From: Temnopleurus reevesii
Taxonomy: Eukaryota; Echinodermata; Echinoidea; Temnopleuroida; Temnopleuridae
NCBI GenBank assembly: GCA_036244855.1
Contig: BQKZ01009833.1
Location: forward strand, 5,836 to 17,194
DNA: 11,359 nucleotides
Direction of reading: 5' to 3'
The first letter of the stretch is position 1. Every line of letters starts with the position of its first letter. The notes beneath the pieces are model-generated. The model ran no database searches and was not told where the DNA came from. It saw nothing but the letters and a program-made list of their open reading frames with translations. The translations under genes and the position numbers were made by a program. This document shows positions 1 through 5,683 of the stretch, one piece after another.

Positions 1-126
1 TGGTGGTGGTGGTGGTGGTGGTGGTGGTGGTGGTGGTGGTGGTGGTGGTGGTGGTGGTGGTGGTGATAGTGGGGATGATGATGATGATCATGGTGATGAT
101 GATCATGATGATGATGATGGTGATGG
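1..126. repeat. Microsatellite: (TGG)n followed by (GAT)n-rich tract
   Basis: Positions 1-63 are 21 perfect TGG units, continuing beyond the left window edge. Positions 64-126 are imperfect GAT/CAT triplets. It lies in the intron upstream of the Y-box exon and is likely length-polymorphic. Confidence 0.97.
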
Positions 127-208
127 CAACAATAATGACGATGACAGCGGTAACAGGAGACAAGTAGTACATGTATGAACACTGTATTATTGTTTACCGA
201 GTTTGGGG

Positions 209-244
209 AATGAGGGGATGTATGAGCTTAACGACAGGTGTGGC
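209..244 (+). pseudogene. Decayed partial duplicate of the Y-box-end exon
   Basis: The frame reads NEGMYELNDRCG, against NEGMFELNGRCG in the exon at 325-360. By eye 30 of 36 bases match, and most differences fall at third positions or are conservative. After 244 the match ends (FAKSG...). No good acceptor or donor borders it. It is a 5' exon fragment copied about 116 bp upstream of the real exon. Confidence 0.7.
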
Positions 245-321
245 TTTGCCAAATCCGGAGTTATTATTCAACCGACATTTGATTTATTTGTAATTCTATC
301 GAACCAGATCGTCACATGCAG

Positions 322-456
322 GTGAACGAGGGAATGTTTGAGCTGAACGGGAGGTGTGGCTAAGTACTGAAGCCAGAATGTATGCTGGAGAGTAATTTTG
401 ATCCGTTTGACAAGAGGACGCTAGTCAATGTTGATCCCATCCACCTCACAATCACT
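322..456 (+). CDS. PLCG1: PLC-gamma exon: end of catalytic Y box and linker to C2, with in-frame stop
   Basis: The acceptor is CACATGCAG before 322 and the donor is GTAAGT at 457; both ends are phase 0. The translation runs VNEGMFELNGRCG, then TAA (361-363), then VLKPEC, ESNFDPFDKRTL and HLTIT. Vertebrate PLC-gamma has CGYVLQP at this place, so the stop sits exactly on a conserved Tyr; TAT or TAC would restore agreement. The FDPFDK segment is the known bridge between the Y box and the C2 domain. Downstream exons remain in frame and well conserved, which argues that the stop is recent, allelic or an assembly error, but a pseudogene copy cannot be excluded. A decayed duplicate of the 5' part of this exon lies upstream at 209-244. 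Confidence 0.82.
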
Positions 457-550
457 GTAAGTTTATTGCTTAATTGCTTTTTTTTTATTCAGGGATGCCA
501 GTTTTCAGTCAAAAGCCTGAATTCAGGCCCTGTAAATTTATTTATATGTC

Positions 551-731
551 TAATGGGGTGTTGTTCAAAATCAACTGCAATCAACTGCAAATTTGCAAAA
601 TGTAACGCGCATTTTCATTCGTGCATGGCATGCGCATTTAGCAAGACGCGCATGAAACAATGATTTTGATTGGCACGTTCCGATCAAATGCAACTTCCGA
701 TCGATTGCAACTTTTGAGCAACACCCCCTAA
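551..731. mobile_element. Small inverted-repeat element (MITE), family 1 copy a
   Basis: The left end TAATGGGGTGTTGTTCAAAA pairs with the right end TTTTGAGCAACACCCCCTAA; 17 of 20 positions are complementary. The 181-bp body has no coding sequence. Its right arm (GCAACTTCCGATCGATTGCA) closely matches the right arm of the element ending at 3560, so they belong to one family. Confidence 0.7.
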
Positions 732-823
732 GTGTTAGTAACTTTGTGAACATGATATTGCATTCTGGGTTATTTTCGGGCCCTCCTTCAATCATTTTTC
801 TTGCCATATATAGATTTGGTAAA

Positions 824-1001
824 TACAGGTAACTCTGCCTAAGTCGAATCTGTTGGGACCACACAAATCTGTTCGACTTATGAGAATTTCGACTTAGAGG
901 AGGCTAATAACACTTGTTTTGTAAGATTTGTTCCAGAAAATCACATCGACTTAGGCAATTATTCGACTTAGACAAGTTCGACTTAGGCAGAGTTGACTGT
1001 A
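824..1001. mobile_element. TA-flanked MITE, pogo/Tc-mariner-like
   Basis: The ends are TACAGGTAACTCTGCCTAAG and CTTAGGCAGAGTTGACTGTA, which are complementary apart from two or three bases next to the end, with TA at both borders as in Tc1/mariner-type insertions. CGACTTA/TAAGTCG motifs recur inside both arms (at least six occurrences), so the element can fold into a long hairpin. The CAGT-CTC-like ends resemble pogo/Tigger termini. No transposase is present. Confidence 0.75.
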
Positions 1002-1648
1002 GTTCAATGGGATTCATAATTTTTTTTTAAATTGGTGACTGATTCTTGTGGTAATAAGGCTGGACTAATAAACCAGTTTTGCATGTTAGCATCCTTCCGG
1101 GGAAAGCCTGTAAATTTTTCTCAATGCACCAAATATTTTGGAATGACTGCCTCAAAAAAAAGATAATAGATTTTGTAAATATTACTTGATCATTGTTGCA
1201 AGGATTCTAATTTGACTGTGGAATTTTATTCAAAGTACTCTTTTTGTAGCGATAGCATTTCCTGTACACTAAAACTGTGTATCAGTTGCAATTTATTACG
1301 TTTTCAATTTCTTCATAAAAATCTGACCCAGCGTTGTGGGATGCAAATGCTTTTTTATTTTTTTCTTTGTAGTATTGTATGAAAATATGGTGTCATATTG
1401 AAGAATAATTACAACCCATTAATGAGTGTAGCTGAGTGCGAAGGAGTGATGCATTTACCGTTACTTGATTGTAGAATTTTTAAAACAAACTTTTGCAAAT
1501 TTGATGAATTCAGATTCTCTTTAACATTGTGAAAGAAAATGATAAGGTGTAATATATACAAGCTTGTTTTATGTTTTCATTCAAATGTAGAAGTGTTTTC
1601 AGAAGAACATCGTTTTTTTTATGGTTCAAATTTTATCTTCTGTTGTAG
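1002..1648. other. Intron sequence without recognised features
   Basis: AT-rich intron before the first C2 exon, with homopolymer T runs. Apart from the pyrimidine tract and acceptor at its end, nothing is recognised. Confidence 0.7.
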
Positions 1649-1766
1649 ATCATAGCAGCCCGTCATCTGCAGAAGACAGGGCGGGGTATCGCCAGTCCGT
1701 TTGTGGAGGTCGAGGTTCTAGGTTCAGACTACGACAGTGGCAATAAATACAAGACTAGCACCAAAG
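1649..1766 (+). CDS. PLCG1: PLC-gamma exon: first part of C2 domain
   Basis: The acceptor is TTCTGTTGTAG before 1649 and the donor is GTAAAA at 1767. The exon starts in phase 0 and ends one base into a codon. It encodes IIAARHLQKTGRGIASPFVE, followed by VEVLGSDYDSGNKYKTSTK. ARHL-K-GRGI--PFVE-EV is the hallmark of the first C2 strands in PLC-gamma, where the domain packs against the catalytic barrel and contributes to calcium-dependent membrane binding. The preceding exon ends HLTIT, so the joined text reads HLTITIIAARHL, matching the family (an SIEVLGARHL-like segment in vertebrates). No duplicate of this exon is visible in the window, unlike three of its neighbours. Confidence 0.92.
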
Positions 1767-1790
1767 GTAAAAATTTACCAAATTTTACCA

Positions 1791-2330
1791 ATTGTAGTGG
1801 TTTTTTTCTTTTTTTGTTCTACTCACTTGATTGATTTTCATTTCTCCCTATCGCATATAGCTCTCCGAATCTGAACGCCTGCAGCGCACTAGTTATTTTG
1901 GCCCAGATTCTTGGCACAGGTACTTCCGGTAACATTCGCGCGTTTTCAAAAGTCTGTAGGCTTTCTACGGTAATCTTCGTCAGCGGCCTGTAGTGTCCTA
2001 TTTTTTCATTGATTTTTGCGAATAAAAAGCATCATTTTATATATTTTTCTTTCATATCTGCATTTATTTGTTATATGGGTTTCTTTTGCGAAGCGGCCCA
2101 ATGCTGGGCTTCCGACGCAAAACGAAGAAATTACGCTAAATACACATGGATTGAAATTTCGTAGATAGTATACAATGAAATCAAGATGGATCCCGGAAGT
2201 GAGCGTGCCAAAGCCAAAGTGCATGATATCGATATCACTAGGTGATATCGGGTGATATCGGCTATATGTGATAGGGAGAATTGTAGTGGTTTTTCTCTTT
2301 TGTTGATCTACTGACACGATTGATTTTCAT
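1791..2330. repeat. 51-bp direct repeats bordering the 439-bp element
   Basis: 1791-1841 and 2280-2330 both run ATTGTAGTGG...GATTGATTTTCAT; about 45 of 51 bases match. They abut the inverted-repeat ends of the element on both sides. Confidence 0.8.
1842..2280. mobile_element. 439-bp inverted-repeat element
   Basis: The left end TTCTCCCTATCGCATATAGC pairs with the right end GCTATATGTGATAGGGAGAA, 19 of 20 complementary. Weaker complementarity extends inward: TTGGCAC..ACTTCCGG (from 1910) against CCGGAAGT..GTGCCAA (to about 2212). The right arm has three GATATC-containing repeats. It has no coding capacity and lies in the intron after the first C2 exon. The superfamily is unassigned because the target duplication is unclear. 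Confidence 0.72.
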
Positions 2331-2734
2331 TTGACCAGTAAATGACTAGAAGATTTAAGTTCACAGAATTGCACAAACCTTAAAAAGCCAATTCATTTCT
2401 GTTTTCTTTGTTTCTAAAGCAACATGAGCACTGTAAGGTGGACCTGCGTGCTATGTAAATAGCCACAGTTATTATTATTTATTATTCAAATGAAAATTCT
2501 GTAAAGAATTATGATGACGTACTGCAAAAAATAGTTGGATGAAATTTTAAAGCTAAAATTGGGTACTTGCAAAGAATTTTGATTTGGAAAATAAGTGGTT
2601 AGGACTGTTACAGTATGTATGTTTTAAAGAATACAGAAGAAGACTTGTGTTAACAAGGGAAATTTAACAAAGTAGATCAAAGCTGGTTAAAATTTGATTG
2701 TTTTTAGTTCTCATAAGGGATCTGGAAGTGACCC

Positions 2735-3061
2735 TTAAAGTCAGTCCGTCATGATCGACATGACTTCCGGTTAGGAGCCAAACTGTCCGCTGCAATTTTG
2801 ATTGCGAAGATTGCCGATCAGAAAAATCAGACTTTTTTTACCTGCAATAGCTAGTGAGCAAGCTTAATTTCGCTAGTTCACAGCTCGGTAGTCGCAAATG
2901 TATGTGTTCCGCATGTTTTTAGAAACAATCGAAGGCAAAGAGGGGACAAATCAAAATACACGCGACGGAAATGTTTAAATATCGCTGTTGCCAATACGCA
3001 ACACGCCGTCCGTTCGCGCTCGCAACCGGAAGTCCTGTTGATCATGACGGACTGACTTTAA
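2735..3061. mobile_element. TTAA-flanked MITE (piggyBac- or Kolobok-like)
   Basis: TTAA stands at both ends (2735-2738 and 3058-3061). Inside it, AGTCAGTCCGTCATGATC at the left is complementary to GATCATGACGGACTGACT at the right, continuing inward to ACTTCCGGTT/AACCGGAAGT. In all roughly 34 bp pair with about three mismatches. TTAA target sites are typical of piggyBac and Kolobok elements; the AGTCAG end is not the usual piggyBac CC(C/T), so Kolobok-type is possible. There is no transposase, and the core is non-coding. Confidence 0.82.
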
Positions 3062-3137
3062 TGTGGCTATGAAATGGGAATTCACTTTTAATTTGTGTAG
3101 ACAGAAATTTATGTCTTTTGATGTGTTCTCTTCTCAG

Positions 3138-3214
3138 CTGACAATGGTTTCAATCCAGTGTTCAACGAAGTGTGTGAGTTTGACGTTACCTATGCGGACC
3201 TTACCATGCTGTGG
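3138..3214 (+). pseudogene. C2-exon duplicate 1 (5' half only)
   Basis: It retains a fine acceptor (GTTCTCTTCTCAG) and phase, and encodes ADNGFNPVFNEVCEFDV, then TYADLTMLW. It diverges from the complete exon after the MLRF position and has no GT donor there. It carries substitutions at otherwise conserved residues (NPDLA becomes YADLT). If spliced in, it would run on to the next duplicate rather than give a proper C2 exon. Confidence 0.82.
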
Positions 3215-3260
3215 TTTTCAATGCCTAAAATGACAATTTTTTGTTTCTCACTCTCCTTAG

Positions 3261-3400
3261 CCGATAATGGTTTCAACCCAGTGTTCAACGAAGTGTATGA
3301 GTTTGACGTGACCAATCCGGACCTTGCAATGCTGAGGTTTGTCATTCAGGATGAGGATGTGTTTGGTGAACCTAACTTCCTGGGCTACCTTCTCAAAGTC
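3261..3400 (+). pseudogene. C2-exon duplicate 2 (nearly full, lacks donor)
   Basis: The acceptor is CACTCTCCTTAG. The translation ADNGFNPVFNEVYEFDV through EDVFGEPNFLG is almost identical to the complete exon at 3701. The match then loses six bases (the QA codons) and drifts into YLLKVMKNDD; no GT donor replaces the lost one. An inverted-repeat element begins about 17 bp further on. High identity suggests a recent duplication or gene conversion with the true exon. Confidence 0.85.
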
Positions 3401-3416
3401 ATGAAAAATGATGACA

Positions 3417-3560
3417 AAAGGAGTGTTGCTAGAAATTTGTGATCAATTCCAAATGAATTGCAAATCTTGCATGTACAACTTAAATGCACCCATTTTCATT
3501 GGCAGATGTCAATCACCTGCAACTTTTGATCAATTGCAGCTTTGTAGCAATGCCCTCTAA
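3417..3560. mobile_element. Small inverted-repeat element (MITE), family 1 copy b
   Basis: The right arm GCAACTTTTGATCAATTGCA and end TAGCAATGCCCTCTAA match copy a at 551-731. The left end (GGAGTGTTGCTAGAAATTTG) is a degenerate complement. It sits between C2-exon duplicates 2 and 3, starting just where duplicate 2 fades out. Confidence 0.62.
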
Positions 3561-3583
3561 AACGGATTATTTTTCTGAAGAAG

Positions 3584-3641
3584 GAAGAAGACCTGTTTGC
3601 TGAACCTAACTTCCTAGGCCAGTCTACCTTCCCTCTCAAAA
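3584..3641 (+). pseudogene. C2-exon duplicate 3 (3' half only)
   Basis: It reads EEDLFAEPNFLGQSTFPLK, matching the 3' half of the complete exon (DEDVFGEPNFLGQATYPLK). It has neither the 5' half with its acceptor nor a GT donor at the homologous place. It is more diverged than duplicate 2, so it is probably an older copy. Confidence 0.8.
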
Positions 3642-3700
3642 TCGTTTCAATAGCAAATGATAACCGAATATGATGATTTTCACATGTTTTCTCCTCTCAG

Positions 3701-3859
3701 CTGACAATGGTTTCAACCCAGTGTTCAACGAAGTGTGTGAGTTTGACGTGACCAATCCGGACCTTGCTATGCTAAGGTTTGTCATTCAGGACGAGGATGT
3801 GTTTGGTGAACCCAACTTCCTGGGCCAGGCTACCTACCCTCTCAAGGCAATCAGGACAG
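3701..3859 (+). CDS. PLCG1: PLC-gamma exon: central part of C2 domain (complete copy)
   Basis: The acceptor is TTTTCTCCTCTCAG before 3701 and the donor is GTACAG at 3860. The first two bases complete the Ala codon begun by the previous exon (G + CT), and the last G completes Gly with the next exon. It encodes ADNGFNPVFNEVCEFDV, TNPDLAMLRFVIQDEDVFGE and PNFLGQATYPLKAIRTG. NPVF, FDVxNPDLAxLRF, EDxFxxxNFLxQATxPxK and RTG are C2 strands conserved in PLC-gamma. This is the only copy of four in 3138-3859 with an intact acceptor, an intact reading frame and a usable donor, so it is taken as the exon in the mature mRNA. Confidence 0.93.
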
Positions 3860-3898
3860 GTACAGTGCATACGTGCTCTCATATTGCTTTTTATTTAT

Positions 3899-4142
3899 TT
3901 TTGGCTTCACCCGCCAAAGGTGGTGCCGGAAGCATAATGCTCCCAGGTTGTCCGTCTATCCGTCCATTCGTCCGTTTGTCCATCCTGTTTTCGTTCTTGC
4001 CATAACTTGAAGACCCATTGATAACATCAACTTGCAACTTTGGTCGTGAACATATGTACCTAGGAGGGACAATGATCTAAGTAGATTTTGTGTCCATGAG
4101 ATCAGAGGTCAAAGTTCAAATGTCACAGAGGTCATTGGATAC
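3899..4142 (+). repeat. Probable dispersed repeat with CACCCGCC head and TCCGTC tract
   Basis: It comprises TTGGCTTCACCCGCCAAAGG, repeated TCCGTC/TCCGTTTG units at 3951-3980, then CATAACTTGAAGACCC, a CCTAGGAGGGACAATGATCT segment, and a GGTCA-rich end (AGAGGTCAAAGTTCAAATG at 4104-4122). I recognise this arrangement as a widespread repeat in marine invertebrate genomes, from general familiarity rather than a search. Its class is unknown to me. Confidence 0.5.
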
Positions 4143-4658
4143 TTATTAATGGTCTGGGTTATCAACTGAAAACCTTAGTCCTGTATGTAGATAGGAAGAA
4201 TAATGTTGCATACAATTTTTTATTTATGTTTCTCTTATCCTGCTGTTATCAAACCTCCCAACAAATTATAAGTATTGAAGGAAGAAAATGATGGATTTTT
4301 GTAACATTTAAAACTCGGGTTTTCAAAGAATTCATGACTTCCGTTATAATTTCCCAACTTAATCATATTAGAATTATCTTTTCTTTCTTCTTTTTCTAAG
4401 CAATATCATACTTCTTTTGCAATCTGTAAGTTTGAGAGGTCTGTATTGTTGTTATCTTGTAAGGAATTGATAAAAGGTCTTTTGGATGAAAGAAATATCA
4501 ACGGCTTTCAGACCCAGATGTTTAAAATATTTCCACAGGTAATTTTTTGTTCATATTTTTAACAGCTGCGGTTATATGTGTCTCATAAGCCTTAACTATA
4601 GATGTAAATTCAATCTCTCTCATAAGTTATTTTCTTGTTTTTCTGTCAATGCATACAG
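4143..4658. other. Intron sequence without recognised features
   Basis: AT-rich intron between the central and last C2 exons. No duplicated exon pieces or inverted-repeat elements are seen. Confidence 0.7.
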
Positions 4659-4747
4659 GATATCGATCAGTTCAGCTGAAGAATGGTTATTCTGAAGAGC
4701 TGGAGCTAGCCACACTCTTAGTCCATGTGGAGAGGAGAGTTATTGGG
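4659..4747 (+). CDS. PLCG1: PLC-gamma exon: last part of C2 domain
   Basis: The acceptor is GTCAATGCATACAG before 4659 and the donor is GTAAGT at 4748. With the incoming G the text reads GYRSVQLKNGYSEELELA followed by TLLVHVERRVIG. Vertebrate PLC-gamma has TGYRAVPLKN-YSEDLELASLL at the end of its C2 domain, so the assignment is secure. The exon ends in phase 0, which fits the phase-0 start (GAA TGC GAT) of the tail exon at 5684 and of its upstream duplicates. It marks the end of the part conserved with vertebrates; what follows is lineage-variable tail. Confidence 0.93.
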
Positions 4748-4950
4748 GTAAGTTGTAAACATCAAACCTCTGCAAAAATCTGTAAAGTTTTATTTTTCCA
4801 AAAGATTTTTTTAGTTGTAATGCTGAATTTAGAAAAATTGCATTGTAAAGGAGCGACAATTTTGCCAGTAATATATTTGTATACTGTCCACTATTTTTCA
4901 TGTCAATTTGACACACTTGTGATTGTGTTTTCACCTTTGACCTTTTGAAA

Positions 4951-5033
4951 GAATGCGAGACGGTGCCCTGTACACGTCCATCCAGATGCTGAGGGAGCGC
5001 AAACAGGAGTTAACAGCTTTAATCAAGCAGTAA
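4951..5033 (+). pseudogene. Tail-exon duplicate 1
   Basis: It encodes LYTSIQMLRERKQELTALIK, then Gln and TAA at 5031-5033. The start GAATGCGAGACGGTG lacks one base relative to the other copies, so the phase-0 frame is shifted. The acceptor AG has mutated (TTTGAAAG). It is the most 5' of six copies. Confidence 0.8.
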
Positions 5034-5080
5034 GAGTGTGTTTTATTAACCTTTGACCTTTGACCTTAAATCTTCCATAG

Positions 5081-5180
5081 GAATGCGATGACAGTGACCT
5101 GTATGCGTCCATCCGGATGCTAAGGGAGCGCATGCAGGAGTTAACAGCAGTAGTCATCACCATAGAGCATCCAGACCGGA
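5081..5180 (+). pseudogene. Tail-exon duplicate 2 (open frame, no donor)
   Basis: The acceptor is TCTTCCATAG. The phase-0 frame ECDDSDLYASIRMLRERMQE and LTAVVITIEHPD is open and continues through the next spacer to a TGA at the start of duplicate 3. No consensus GT donor follows. It shares CATGCAGG and GTAGTCATCA with duplicate 4, setting these two apart from copies 3, 5 and 6. Confidence 0.82.
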
Positions 5181-5234
5181 AATTGGATAATACCAGTTAT
5201 TCACCTTTGACCTTTGACCCTTCACCCTCCATAG

Positions 5235-5332
5235 GAATGCGATGACAGTGACCTGTACGTTACATCCAGATGCTGAAAGAATGTATGCAGGAGTTGATGG
5301 CTGTAGTCAACACTGTGGAACAGCCGGACCTG
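5235..5332 (+). pseudogene. Tail-exon duplicate 3 (frameshifted)
   Basis: The acceptor is CCCTCCATAG. It reads ECDDSDLYV and then loses one base (TACGTTACATCC against TACGCGTCCATCC), running into TGA. Downstream bases still align with AVVNT-EQPDLK in the original frame, so the shift is a single small deletion in an otherwise recognisable copy. Confidence 0.82.
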
Positions 5333-5381
5333 AAATGGATTAAGGATATTTGTTTACCCTTTGACCTTTGACCTTCCGTAG

Positions 5382-5484
5382 GAATGCGATGACAGCGACC
5401 TGTACGCGTCCATCCAGATGCTTAGGGAGCTCATGCAGGAGTTATAACAGCTGTAGTCATCATCATAAAGCAGCCAGATCTGAA
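5382..5484 (+). pseudogene. Tail-exon duplicate 4 (premature stop)
   Basis: The acceptor is GACCTTCCGTAG. It reads ECDDSDLYASIQMLRELMQE, then Leu and TAA, caused by an extra two bases (GAGTTATAACAG against GAGTTAACAG). The rest aligns with the other copies but is out of frame. Confidence 0.82.
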
Positions 5485-5536
5485 ATTGAATAAAACCAGT
5501 TATTCACCTTTGACCTTTGACCTATTACCTCCTTAG

Positions 5537-5659
5537 GAATGCGATGAGAGTGACCTGTACGCGTCCATCCAGATGCTGAGGGAGCGCACACAGGAGTTAA
5601 CAGCGGTAATCAACACGATGGAACAGCCTGATCTGAAATTGTTTGATACTATTAAATAA
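5537..5659 (+). pseudogene. Tail-exon duplicate 5 (open frame ending in its own stop)
   Basis: The acceptor is TTACCTCCTTAG. It encodes ECDESDLYASIQMLRERTQE, LTAVINTMEQPDLK and LFDTIK, then TAA at 5657-5659. This is nearly identical to the first 34 residues of the complete exon at 5684, with an intact frame and acceptor. No donor is seen, so it could act only as an alternative end of the protein or as a decoy acceptor; otherwise it is a non-coding duplicate. Confidence 0.82.
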
Positions 5660-5683
5660 CCTTTGACCGTTGACCTTTTGTAG

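Larger units (their letters stand above)
4931..5676 (+). promoter_or_regulatory. Six TGACCTTTGACCT-like sites, one upstream of each tail-exon copy
   Basis: Perfect 13-mers lie at 5054-5066, 5362-5374 and 5511-5523; one-mismatch versions at 4931-4943, 5208-5220 and 5664-5676. The reverse complement AGGTCAAAGGTCA is the DR1 consensus bound by HNF4, RXR heterodimers and COUP-TF. The same bases also fit a branch point (YTNAY, as TTGAC) and pyrimidine tract before each acceptor, so regulatory function is not established. Confidence 0.5.

Noticed and set aside
1..126. Triplet repeat as a coding homopolymer
   Set aside because: It is upstream of an acceptor in an intron, no exon borders it, and no conserved frame runs through it.
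2006..2317. 103-codon minus-strand open frame
   Set aside because: It lies almost wholly within the 439-bp inverted-repeat element and shows no domain or conserved motif.
3138..3859. Mutually exclusive alternative C2 exons
   Set aside because: The extra copies lack donor sites and complete C2 strands, so inclusion would not give an intact domain.
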